NCBI GenBank assembly: GCA_035578175.1 | Contig: JAQMRL010000010.1 | Location: 35,968,784-36,032,783, forward strand | Reading direction: 5' to 3' | Source: Catonia carolina | Taxonomy: Eukaryota; Arthropoda; Insecta; Hemiptera; Achilidae | DNA: 64,000 bases | Shown here: piece after piece, positions 49,200-62,100 of the stretch | Layout: the number at the start of each line of letters is the position of its first letter | Numbering within the stretch: position 1 is the first letter of the stretch | Notes under the pieces: generated by a model | Databases searched by the model: none | What the model saw: only the letters and a program-made list of their open reading frames with translations | What the model was told of the DNA's origin: nothing | Made by a program: the position numbers and the translations under genes

Positions 49200-49470
49200 T
49201 TTTACAGATTTAATTGAGCGATTGCAAAGATTTTTCGTATGGTCAAATCAAAGAGACAAGATGTGGCTTGCTGCAATCTATATTACAAGGAAGAATACCT
49301 GTACAATGTAGCGTAGGGAGAAGACCTAATTCTTGGTTGAAGAATCTGCGAATGTGATATTCGAAAACGACAACAAAGCAGTTTCGAGGAGCAGTGCCTA
49401 AGGTTCAAATTGTTAATATGGTGGCCAACATCTGGAACTCATAGGAATCTAAAGAAGAAGAATTTGTGTT
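49200..49470 (+). mobile_element. RTE-like non-LTR retrotransposon 3' end (unit 3)
   Basis: Translation reads LLQSILQGRIPVQCSVGRRP then NSWLKNLRM, and after a break TTTKQF, VPKVQIVNMVANIW. This is the pattern of the extreme C-terminus of RTE-like ORF2 proteins in insects (GRRxxSWLKNLRxW ... LFRAAxxKVxIAxMIANI). Stops and a shift show it is dead. Confidence 0.6.
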
Positions 49471-49629
49471 GATTATGAAGTCTTATTCAGGAAACTGTTA
49501 TCCTTGAATCATTAAAAGTTAGAGATGTAAAACTCGAACAATTTCAGCCCTTCAGTCCATCATAGATAGAGATATGGTAGAACTATTTTAAAGATTTTAG
49601 GGTGAAACTTTTTACCGTCATAAAGTGCA

Positions 49630-51060
49630 AACAACCTTTACAGTAAAGAAGTATAGTAAATTATAAATACCATAATTTCTGAGATTGTGTTATAGCCCAA
49701 CCGACATGTGTGAAGGAAAACACCATGACCTCTATATTTATAATTAGTTAGGCATAATTATGTTAGTGTAGTAATTAGACTATAGATTGTAGGCTAAATT
49801 TAGGAAACGTAGTTGCTCTAAATAAATAAATGTTCCAAAAATTTAGTTAAAAAAATGATACTGAACCGGCTGTTTACTAGATTTGAACGGCCATTAAATT
49901 TTACCAGTGTAAGGAATGTACATTGTGAAGAAGGATAACATTTATTTTTAATGAACTAGGCAATTTATTTTTTATTTTATGTCGTACATTCGTATGACGC
50001 ACTCTTATATTTTTTTTTTGTAATGTTACACATTCAGTCAACGTTGTAGTTGACAGAAAATTAAAATTAATTAAAATAAAAACATTAAAAATGTATTGCG
50101 TTCTTTATGTAAGTTATTTTGTGCCTAAATATACGTTATTTTATTTTTTCTAACAAAAAAATGTACGTCGATTGTGTATCATGCTAAAACTGGTGAGCTG
50201 TTATGGGCCTATACCAAAATTTACTATTATACTACAAATTTCAATTCTGGTGGATGGAAAAAGTTTTTATATAATATTAATTTTGATTATTTAAACGAAT
50301 TTAATTTTTTAAATAATAATAATAATAATGTTCAATTTACCTTTGGTTCCAATAGAAAAATGTCTAAATTACTTGTTTCGTTTAGGGCTATTTTCGACCA
50401 TGAGGTTTAATTTTAGAGGTTTCTAAATGTTCATTTTGCAGCCCACACTTTCACCATCATTCAAAGTAGGATTTTCTCCGCCTGACGTTTATTCTAGTCA
50501 ATTCATCTGTAAAGCTTCCAGCAGGCACTGATTTGTAAATGTTGGTACAGCTTCGCAAAATCCGACGGCTTATGGATGTTACTGTAGAATTCTACCTGTA
50601 ACACCTGGGGTAGTTCTATTTAAGAAACATCGTGCACGCTAAAATTACTTCAGTGAAACAAAGGTAGAACATTTACTGCAACTGATTTTTGAACTACGCT
50701 TGTAAGCCGTAGGGCATTATGTTTTAGTTCAATAGAGCAGATAATCCGTCCATCACAGACCACTACATTGAAAACTTCAAAATCTGGACTTTACCAAGAA
50801 CAAAAAATTAACATTTAGAATACTGACATAGGCATGTCTTTTGACCATATTTTACTTGTATTCTGAATCTAGGCACACTAGCAATATTTAGTATACATTC
50901 TATTGAAATTTATTCCGATGTATTTGTTCCTAATTTAGTTGATTTATAAGCATTGTTCTAGTCTTCAGGACATTCTGATGTTTTCTGAATGAATAAATTG
51001 GGAGCAAAATTTTGCCGGATATTACAGAATAGAATGAAGCATTGAGAGAAATTTTCTTTT
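49630..51060. other. Conserved intergenic block (unit 3 copy)
   Basis: Counterpart of 17340-18850. An ORF at 50174-50410 exists only here because of indels relative to unit 1, so it is not supported as a gene. Confidence 0.5.
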
Positions 51061-51649
51061 TTGTAAATAAGAAAAAATAAAACATAAAACACAGATTTTT
51101 ATAATTTGTTTCATTTGGGCATTTTCGAGATCCAAAAGCAATATTAAATTTCAGTAAAATTACTGAAATTTTTGTATGTAATATATAAAAATTTAAAGTG
51201 AGAAATTCATGTTCATACAAATGACTTCTTATCGTATATACTTTTTACTTTTGTCGTAAAAAAATTGATAACGCACAATCTACATCCAAACTAATTCGCC
51301 TATTCTACTTACTATTTTAGAACCCTATTCTAGAAACTATTCGCCTATTCTAGAAACTAGTTCGTAACGTGGCCTGGACATTTGTTTTTTACTGGAAATC
51401 TTAAAACTAAGTTTTTTTACTTATATTTTACTTAAGCAAGAGAAAGTAAAACTGTTTGGGAAAAAGGTTAGTTTTAATATTATTATCTCGTTATGTAATA
51501 GGTAAAAGTGGCAAACGTAATTACGGATAAGAAACAATTTAGTTTGTATTAAAAAGATAGTTGGAATTTCCACATTCCTCAATATCGGTCCTTGTGAGTC
51601 TCATTAGTATCTATAACTACCTGCTGTGCTGTGGTTACACGCGGGACAT

Positions 51650-51900
51650 CACTAAAAGGGCGATGAACCGTACACAATGAACTAGAAGATGATCAAAGGA
51701 ATATGGAAATTGAGCAGTGGAGATCCTGGGTTGTCAGAAGGTATATGTCGTACACAAACAAGGTGGGAAGAAAACTTGAAACTGGTGCCGGAGTTAATTG
51801 GCTACGAAAAGGTTAGAGCAGAGAATTGCGTTGACAAGTAGAAAAGGCCCGTATATAAAAATGGTTGATGACAGGCTGATAAAGAAGAAGAATCTCACAA
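51650..51900 (+). mobile_element. Non-LTR retrotransposon 3' fragment (unit 3)
   Basis: Contains a TRWEENLKLV-like stretch (about 51755-51790), resembling the RPxTRWxDDL segment near the end of several insect non-LTR ORF2 proteins, then a broken tail ending in GAAGAAG repeats. It is part of a 1.6-kb block (51401-53005) missing from units 1 and 2. Confidence 0.45.
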
Positions 51901-51978
51901 CTGCATTTAGTAATTCTCTAACCTTGTTTTTCCTCTTTCCTTGACTAGGATTTTTCCTTGGATTTTAAACAAACATAT

Positions 51979-52625
51979 TGTGACAATATCGAAAAGGAAA
52001 GAGTGTTCGAGAATTTCCGAGACTTTAAAAATGTTAACATAAATAATAAGAGTGATGTATAGACTTTCAAAGCAATTGAAATTTATGAATGGTCTTGTAC
52101 AGTTAGGTAGGCTTGCCTATTGTTGTATGGGTATTGTGAAAGAGCAGGTACGTTTTAGATAATTGGTCGTTTTTTACTATCTTTTATTTAATTCTAATTT
52201 GTTTACAGTTGTTAAGATTTATCCAGAAGCCGTCAGAAGGATTTTTTTATGTTTAGTATTGTATCAAAAATCTTCATTTTTCGAAATCTCCATTAGCCCA
52301 CCTATATAAGCAGCCAGTTTCTTTTCGGTCAAGTCAGTTTCGTTTTTGTGTGTGTACCAGTGAGTGAATTGTAACAGTGCGTTAGAAAAGGCCAAAGTTA
52401 CTGTGTATTGTTTAATGTTATTTATGTATCTTTTGTGAGTAGTATTTAGTAAATTGGTTAAGTTATTTAGTTAATTATAATTAGTTTATTATTTTATTAT
52501 AAGTAATTTACGGGTAGATTTTAATCATTTTATTAATTTTATAATTTCTAGTTGTAATAAATACCCAGATTAAATCTAGTTGTTTTACCCAGATTCCAAA
52601 ACGGACCTTATAGATAAGTGTCACA
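51979..52625 (+). mobile_element. Solo LTR, family A, second independent insertion (unit 3 intergenic)
   Basis: Starts TGTGACAATATCG and ends AAGTGTCACA, with perfect ATAT duplications (51975-51978 and 52626-52629). A TATA box (CCTATATAAGCAGCC, near 52300) is kept. It is related to the intron 4 LTRs and shows that the family prefers ATAT targets. Confidence 0.8.
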
Positions 52626-54581
52626 ATATTCATTCAGTTACAATCAAGTGATAAGTATATTTCTTAAACTAAACTACTGAATGAGAACTGGAAAGTTATT
52701 CCCGTCGTTAGAGCTGAAAATTTGTTGCTGAATGTCAAGTTAGGTACCACTAGTAAACCCTAAATAAAATTGGTGAACCAGAAGTAGTAGTTTATTAATG
52801 CAATAACTTTATTGTTTACTGATTTTCTCAAAAACAACTCTGATTATTTTGATCAAATCCGCCTTATTTACGACGATTTATTTTGCGCTCTACAACATAT
52901 GACCAGCAGCCACGTCTTCTGACATTGGTGTGGGCTGTGATCTTTTGGTAAAAATGGCTTTTTAAGATTGCAGATTTAAATACCCATATTAGGATAAACT
53001 TGCAGTTAATTGAAATTATAGACAATTACAACCCCTGTAACATTTTAGTTTAAACATTTACGTACACAGAGATACGTTTAGCGTCAATAAGTGATTTCCA
53101 TAATGCTTTTTGAAATCAGTAGTAAATTCAAATTTAAATTTTTTAACACGCTAAATATTGTACATTAAAATAGCACAAGAAATTCGTCGTTCTGAATTTA
53201 CAGTGTTACAAATTTGGTAAAGGTAAAAATTACAGAGCTTTTAAAATTTAAAACTTTGCAAATATTATTTGAACATTATTCTTTTATCCTTGTAACCCTT
53301 TCTTGTATCCCTTTCTTTTTCTTGTATCCCTTTTGTGACAGTTTGTATTATTAATTATATTGCAAATCAAAACTGGTTATTTACAATGGCAATGGAAAGG
53401 TTTAAGAGTGTGCATACCAGTTTTATTGTTACTGGACTCTTGTATTCCTGGTAAGTGTAGTTTTTAATGTGTAAACAATATTAAAGGGTAATTCGACCAA
53501 TTCATTTTATGTGGCAGAGGATTAAAAGTAATTTATTTACTAAGATTAAACCACGTAAGTAAAATTTTAAGGTTGTCATCTATGACGGTAGCCCTACATA
53601 TTTTTTTGGATCTATTTGTTTCATTTTTACGTAAAATATTAAACATGACAAACATTCGTGTTAATGTTTTATGTTGTCAAGGTCATACATTACAATGACG
53701 ATTTTTATCATTGTCAAGTTTAGTGCCCTGTTATTTCCATATTATAAAAGAATAAATTTTACATTAAGTTTTTGTTAGGTGTAGCCTACCTTATTCAATA
53801 GTTTTTCTAAATACTTAGTTAAAGATTAACTGCTAGGCCTAATGTTACTTTGTATGCACAAAAATGTTAAAATTGTGAGAGCTTAAAGATTTGCTGAACA
53901 CCTGAAAGGTATATTCCAACCGCATACTATGAATAGCGAATAGGAAATCATGGAGGTTACTGCTTGAAACTTAATGTTTTTGTCGTGTCTATTATATGTT
54001 CTCAGACTATTATAATTTAGATATAAAAATAAAACTACATCTATTCATATATTGTTTTATTGTATTTTTTTTAAATTTTGTTTATTTTATGGTATTATAT
54101 TTAAATATAGAATAAGCAATATTATAATATTTTCTTTTACCAGATAACTTTTTTTAAAAAAGAATAAGCTACCTTACGTTCTGTATGGCCGTCACTTTGG
54201 TCTCTTCTTTTTCCCCCTTCATTTTTTAAAAACTGCAACACTTAATTTCAATATCAAGGTAATACGTTTCAAAACCGTATCTTTCTGTCAGTTTTTCCAT
54301 ACATAGCAATGCTCTTTAAACACTATCATAGTCAAAACTCTATAACTGTTCCAAAATTGATGTACCTTGATCGGTTGTAAATTGGTTACCATTTCCGGGT
54401 TTATATAACCACATAGCACTCATTTAAATCTTACTACCTTTTCATTTTCTATATCAAACAGCAAAGTTAAATATTTATCACAATACTCACATCAATCTTA
54501 ATTCTTATTTACTAGTAAGTATCATTTTATGACATGTTACAGCATGTTGTAAAATAGGAATGCCAGCGACTACCGAAACAT

Positions 54582-56158
54582 TGTAACATTTTTATTTCAA
54601 TGTTACAATTTAATTATTACTTTTCCTGGTTCTGTTTTGTTTGATTTAAATTTTCGTTATCTGCTGTGCAGACGTTAATTAGTTATCTCGTTATCGATTT
54701 GCACTTCTTTTGCCTTTGTAATACCGTCCGCTGCTATCTGATTTATCTGCCGTGTCGGTTCCCTTTCTTCTTTCTTTCATGTTTTTACTTTCATGATTAG
54801 CTAGTTGGAGGGGACCCGTGACGTCAGACCCAAGTTTTCCTTTTGTGAAATTTTTGCATCCCTCGTTCTTCTTGCTGCAAATGGTCATGTCGCTGGACGT
54901 GTTTTCTGGTACTTGTGCCGTAATTAATTTTGAGTTTTTCGGGGTGCGTTATGTCGCCTTTTTTTGCTTGACCATTTTGCTTTCCCGTGTATCGGTAATT
55001 TCTTCTCCTTTTATTTTGTAGTTAAAACCCATTGAAGCCGAAAATGTTTTATTTTAAATTTTTGTAAATTTTGTAAACCCTTTGGGTAATTTAAATTTTT
55101 TTTAATTTTAAATTTTTATGCTTTTCTTAAAGCGAACTGTTAAAGTTTTTTTTCTCTTGTTGTGCCGGTGGGATTTAGCTACCTTTTTATTTTTGTGTTT
55201 TGCGGTTGCCCTCATTTTCTAAGTCCTGGTTTTTCTGCTCTTTGCAGGGACCCAGTTTGGGATGGCATTAACCTAGTATGGGATGGATTAAATCAAGTTT
55301 GAGCGAATATTAACATGTTTGAAACATAAATGTAACCAAGTTTGGGCGAATGTTAACAGCATGAATTTTCATATGTAACCCGAAAACTTTATTTCTCAGC
55401 GATTTGATTCTACTTTTCTTTTAAATAAAATTATCTACTTTTGAAGCATCCTATATATATTTATACATACATAAAAAATCCATCATTATTTTGTAATTTA
55501 TAATTAAATGATTTCTATTTTTAATTTTATTAAACTATGTTGCTAAGCATGGTTTGGTCAGGACTTAACTGGCATCCATGCATCTCATTTTTATAGCATA
55601 ATTTTGATTTTTTTAGCATAATTTAATTTTTAAATAAAAATTATTTAAATTAACAGAATTATACTCTTAAAGCCAAATTAATTATGCTTTCTTATAAATT
55701 TGAATTATTTTAAATATTATCTATCTGTTATTCAAATGGCCTATCCTAATTAAATATTAATTCTATTGTTTCATTTTTAAATAATAATTATTATTTATTA
55801 TCGATCTTCTTTCTTAAAATTAAATATTTTTTTTAACTGGATCCAGTATAAAACATACAAATTTAAATTGAGCTCTTTTTGTCTTTCTCATTAATTTTGG
55901 CTATTTATGTTTATTAACATTTAAGTGCTTATGTAACTTTTCTCTGTCAACTTAAAATCTATATGTAACCGTATCTATTAAGTATTCTCTCTATAAATTT
56001 AATATTTTATTAAATTTTTTTTACTAATTTATATTTTTTTTGGTTTATTTTAACACCACATCACCGCAGTCTCTCCTGTTGGAGTTTTTTTGTTCCCCGT
56101 GCCAATTTTGTTTTGTAGCGATCCTTTTGTTGTATCGCTCGAACAAAAAGGGGTTACA
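54582..56158. mobile_element. Long LTR or LTR-bounded element, 1.58 kb (unit 3 only)
   Basis: Starts TGTAACATTTTT, ends GGGGTTACA, with the perfect 4-bp duplication ACAT (54578-54581 and 56159-56162); units 1 and 2 have the empty site. No gag or pol is visible, so it is a solo LTR or a non-autonomous LTR element. The ORFs at 54691-54888, 54818-55021 and 56040-56225 lie inside and have no recognisable domain. Confidence 0.75.
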
Positions 56159-58040
56159 ACATCGAAGATACGTACTAACGATCAGGAGAGTCAAGATATC
56201 ACGCCTTGTACATTGCAAAAAGTAAGCAAAGAAATAAAGAATGAGGGTAATTCAAAAATACGGCAGATTTTGAATTGAAAAGTGGGTAAATAAAAAATTG
56301 CTTATGTACATTACTTTCTTACATTATTTACTTTCTTTCTTTGTTTGAATAAACAGTAACTTACTTGAAATAAATAATAAGATTAATCGAAAAATACGCC
56401 AAGTTTTTGTTGATGACTGGGTAAATATTGTACCTACAAAGGCATTGATTAAGCTTAATCATTTAATAAATGCTATTTCAGACTAAAATACGTCACCGGC
56501 ATATACTAGAAGATAGTAAAGGTCACAATGATACTGAAACCAGGAATACCGCCAATTGAAGCTTCATCATACTGACCGATATCACTATTATCTGTGTTGT
56601 CTGAATTATTGAATGAAAACACCTAATTCCAAACCATAGATCAAGAAAAGGACTCGCATAAAAGATTCAACTGTAATATTTCTAAAAATTCTATTAATTC
56701 AATTTATAAAAATTGTAGTAAACTAACAATGGCATGTTTGCTATATGATAAAAGTAATAAGGTATGACTGTTAATGTTAAAAAAAGTACTGGCGGTTAAA
56801 GACCGATGTCAAAATAATGATGAGTCTTTGTCGAATTGTTTTAAATTAACTTCGTGTATTTGTAAATAAAATAAAGTCACACACGTGGTGGAAGTGAGAG
56901 ATGCAAATATAAAGTGAGAACGAGTGTAAAACGTTAAAAGTAGAGTTAAAATGTGATTGGTTGAAGCTATTCTAATAAAATGGCGTAATTGGGTGTTTCG
57001 AATTTAACGGAAACCTTGAAGGCCAAAGTAATGATGCTAAGGTTGGTTCCAACATGAGAAGAGTCCTCATCTGACCAGCAAGCTGAAAGGACGTGTGTGC
57101 ACCAGTTAAAAAAAATGTTTAGTGTAATTAAAAATTAACATGTTTGAGTTGAATTCTAAAGTTTAATGAATAATATAATTCTCTAAATGTAAACAACCAG
57201 CGAATTACCACTCATTATATATTTTATCGACGGAACCACTTTATTCCATCATATACCTATGGACACCAACTGAAGTGAATTTCAAGCAACAGAACTAGCT
57301 AATTATATTATTATTTCTCTTTTTAAACTTAGCATTCTACACGTTGTCACCGATAAACAGAAAAACATTATGGAAATTAATTAAATACTTTTGTAAAATT
57401 AAAATTGTAATTAAACGTTTTTCTCTTATTATTTAAAATCGTCTTAAATTTAAATTTTAAGTTTTATTTTTAGTGTCTAGTGTATTTTGTAATCGTCAAT
57501 ATGGTTTCATATTTAGTAATTTTAACATCACGCTCCACAATCAGTTACAAGTGGGTTAGGAACACCGAATTCAACGAATTATTGAATTAAAGACTTCAGT
57601 TAATAAGCCCGTTATATGTTTTATTTTAGCTATCTTATTAATGCTACAGTAGTTGGTTAATTCCTTTTCTATTGCAGGATTGATCTCACATTATATTAGA
57701 TTCACGTTTCTCTGCTTCTGAATTTGCCGTTTCAAATTTCAGGTTATAGTTGAATATAATCTTTGTTTACTTCTAATATTTATTGCAGCAATAATAATCC
57801 AAAAAAGCGACAAATGCGCTGTTATACAAGAAACTTGCGTTGCCGATGAGGGACGATCGTTGTGGATTTTATCAAAATCTACCTTGAGTGATTAAATATA
57901 TGAGTTGTTAAATATTTTGCGTTTTTAATATGTTATTAAATAATTATAATTTAATTTTGATACAGATGCGATGAGAAATTGGCTATTATCAAAATATCTG
58001 ATTTTACAACACTCTAATCTCCACTTTTTATTCTAATTAA

Positions 58041-58592
58041 CCCTTTATAGGGCAGTACTACGGGGGAAATATATATGTTCTGAAACATTGAAAATTTTGC
58101 TGCACAAGAACTTAAAAAATAATATATTTCTAGTGCCAGAACAGTAAGATATTTTTTTTTATGTTAAGCCCTGGTAAGAATACTTACCAACGAACATTTT
58201 ATTGAAATGGAAATCACGTAATGTTTAGTGGTAAGAATGCTTGTTAAAACAACTTGTAGTACTATATAACAAAATAATGTGTAGAATAACTTATCTTAAC
58301 TTTGTATTAGAATGAATTCTTGCTTTCCTGTAAAAAACTTGAATTTTCTAGGCACTGTACAAACGTAACATCAAAAAAAGCGGTTCGTACGCTGTTATAA
58401 ATCCTTACCACATCGTGCAAATCACGAAGGAAATGGCCGCTGCGCACTAATTTCAAAATATGGATAGCCTACTTATCAGAAAACATCTATAACAAAATAA
58501 AATGCCAATAAGGTTCAACTGCATAGCTTATTCTTAAATAAAAACGACCTTATTGCTAGTGGTAAGTATACTCACCAAGGTCCTATAAAGGG
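58041..58592. mobile_element. piggyBac-like MITE, TTAA target duplication (unit 3)
   Basis: Flanked by TTAA (58037-58040 and 58593-58596); unit 2 has the empty site (ctaattaaaacaag). Ends CCCTTTATAGGGC and its inverted partner CCTATAAAGGG. Inside are several copies of GGTAAG(A/T)ATAC, one in the palindrome TGGTAAGAATACTTACCA. No ORF. Confidence 0.85.
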
Positions 58593-59199
58593 TTAAAACA
58601 AGAAATTTGAGTATGCACTTGGATATGAATTTACATTGGTACAGAAGAACAAGTGCAATGTTGTGAGTTCGACTTCTTACGCAATCCTGCAGTTTACGTT
58701 ACTGTAATTTAAACTTTTAAATCTAATGTATTGCAATTAACTTATACGGTGTTATGCTTGTTTCTTTATTGCTTTTAAATGAATAAAAATGACAGTCGAA
58801 ATTGTTTGCTACCTAGTATACTTTCTGTTTTGTTTTAGAGATGAATACGTACTTTGGAGTGTCTACAAACATTTTAAACAACCATAGGACACAATTTTGG
58901 GATTCCAGATATGTAACTTAATTTTACTTTGTAATACATTGTATTAGCTTCAAGGGTAATTTCTTAATACATAAAAAAATATTTTATGATTAATAAACAT
59001 ATATAATTATCATATTTTATTTACTTTATAGTACATTACAGAACGTTAATTTGGCATAGTGGTTGTAAACAGAATATCAGAAGATCCATACTCTTGCATA
59101 CTACATAATCATCGGCCAGTTAATTTTCATAGTATTTCATTTTATTATTTATTTATCGGAGATAAATTTATTTGCTCTAATGATTAATCATTTACATGT

Positions 59200-62100
59200 T
59201 TATTCATCGATTAAAGATGACTCCCTGTAAACAGAACATAAATCACCTCAGTAGAATTATCAGATTTACATCCAATTCTAATATTACTATAAACCTCTTT
59301 GTATAAAATGTAAAAACACTTAACTTTTCCCTAATAATTACTCATTAATGACTAGATTTAGTTTAAATCTGAAATGATAGTTTAATTTCCAGATCGTTAC
59401 GTTTATGTTACGTGCAACAGTTATGTACATTGGCTAAAACAGACGCTGAAGGCTGGTAGAATTCATAAAAATGCTTGTTGAGAAAATACGGTACTGATTA
59501 CTCTGAGCTGCCCAAAATTAACCCCGGAGTACTTAGAAGCGATACTATTATCCCTATTTTGTGAATAACGTATTTGCATCAGATACACCTATTTAGGAAA
59601 CATCGTTAATCGTAACACATGCTGACGACACCGAAATTATTGAATGGGAAAAGACCTCGGTGGAAACTTCCAGGTTGGCGCAGCGTTATCTTTTACTACA
59701 AGCCTAATATAGAACTGAATTACCCGTTGGCATATTAACGTGAACCCAAACAAATCGTCTCAAGTTACGTTCAAATTAAAACGTCGAACTTGTTCGCCGT
59801 GACTTGAAGAACGTTCGTATCCCCCAGGCGAGAGTGGTACGATATCTTGGCTCGAGGCTTGACAGGCAACTAACTTGGAAGCATCATCTAGATGCAAAAC
59901 ATTTCTCTTGTGAATGATCCTTCAAAGTTTTAAGCGTACATAACACCGTATAAAAACTATTTTGTTCTGTACCTGAGACAATTTTAAACGATGTTTAATA
60001 TAAAAAATATATATTGTGGCAATATCTAAAAAGAGTGTTGGAAAGAGTTTATAGATGTGTGAATGTGAATAATAACAGTTTATAACTTGGGTTATCTCCA
60101 AGAAATGATTAGGAATAGTGTATAAATATTTATGAATAGTATAGGCCTATTGTTGTGGTGGCTACCTGAGAAGGGTTGGTGTATCCATTTAGATAATTAG
60201 CTCTTTCATGTTAGTGTTAATAATGTATGTAACCTTTATTCAATTTACCTATTTTTTAGTTGAGCCATCCAGAAGCAAAATGAAAGACGTTTTATATTAC
60301 GTTATTTTAGAATTTCTGTTAAGTTAGGTATTTATGCTCAAGCCGGTTTCGTTCGGCAGTCAGTTTTGACGTCGCAGGGAGTGAATTGTTTTCTGCGTCA
60401 CAGTGTAAGTATCGGAGAAGTTTTTTAGGCATTTTTAATGGGCTGTAAGTAGGTTTTAGTTACATGAAGTGAGAAATAATCCGTTTACTAGTTAATTTCA
60501 TTATATATCATTAATTTACCATAATCAGCATATCATATATAATAATGATAATATTTGTAACTTATAAGCTGATTATAGTTAGACTATTATTTGTTATTAT
60601 AGTGTGTTACATAATACTTGTAATTTTAATAGTTTGTTAATTATTTATTTTATCCAGATCCCGAACGGACCTTAGGAATAAGTGCTACAATATTTTTATT
60701 TCTTTTTTGTTTGTCAAAAACTAATAATTTGACTCTTTAAAATTTCTATTAAATCACTACTAATAATTTAAACATATATTTACCATATGAAAATAATTCC
60801 AGGATAAATTACAGGGTTCTTAAATTCGGAATCGAGGTCTTCAGGTACTTCAACAATTTGCGGAGACGCGAAAATTTGTGGCCACTTGTTTTCAGTATGT
60901 ATCGTTTGGTAGACTGTTCTAATCTCTTCCACTTTATTGCCAGTTGGAGAAGGAAATGAACTTTGTATTACATTCTCGGCACCAATTGCAAAGACTAAAT
61001 CTTTAAGTTTTAATACGCAATTGACATATAGTACTAATGAATTGGGGGCTGCGGTACTTCTAAAAGAAAATTGATATTAAATAATATACTTAAAAGGTAA
61101 TATTGTATTAAGGTTTATTGCAATATAATTTTTCGTGTTCGACGTAACATGTATGCTGCCCACCGAGTATAACGAATTTATTCATTACGTCAGTGTTATT
61201 TAATGACAAAGGGTTGAATATTACCTGCCAACATTCTACCAGACTCACAAGACTGGTCGCACCTCTTTATTTCTGGAGTTGCTTTTGTTTTCATCAGGAA
61301 AAAGTTTAATCTTTCTCGACATCAGATATTTTTGTGGTTTTGTATATTTCGTATAGTACATCAAAATATATTGGTTCTCTTCATTTTTATCGTTAAAAAT
61401 AGAACCCAATGTTCATCTAGAACAAATTTTTGTACTATTTCTGTGTTGTCGTAAATATATTACTGTCCATGTATTGAACAGATTTGTTTGACGTCTGCTT
61501 TTATTGTCATAATATCAATAGGTGAACGTAATAAACGTGCTACATGACTTTTATAAAAGTCCCACAAACAAGTAAAATTTAACTTGTGGAAGGAATTTGT
61601 ACCTGACAAATGGAAAATAATTACTCCAAAAATGACAAAAAGACTAATTTATCCGTCCGCTCTACAATTCAGTCATTTTATAATGCAGATAATGCATTCT
61701 TGTGTATAAAACCGAAACCAATAAAAAGAAAAACTGTTTAGATCACAGGATAAAATGAACTTTCTAGAACATAGAATGAAGCAATGGCAACTTTAAACAC
61801 ATATCAAGTTCTGTTCATTACATGAATTATTCATTCAACCTAAAACAAAACATCTTGATAGTGGATAATTTTCAATCGTGTCACTATCCATTTACTGTAC
61901 ATATTTTTTTGTTTTTCGTCTGACTGTTTTGCCGTTCCTGCCAATATAGACGGTATTTCTTTTAGAGATAATGTTTAAAATATTTTTATTAGATTGTTTT
62001 ACCTTCTCTATCCCTGTATGAATATATTGGGAATGAAAGTACCTATTTGTTCATGTCTAATTTTCGAAATTGTGTTTTTACCGGAATTACCGTTTTCAGG

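Larger units (their letters stand above)
39279..58938. repeat. Tandem segmental duplication, unit 3 (about 19.7 kb)
   Basis: Realigns with units 1 and 2 and carries gene 3. Compared with unit 1 it has lost about 365 bp of the Jockey remnant (junction near 39730). It has gained a Jockey fragment with a flanking direct repeat (45174-45953), about 420 bp near 46066-46490, about 1.6 kb at 51401-53005, an LTR at 54582-56158 and a TTAA-flanked MITE at 58041-58592. Confidence 0.9.
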
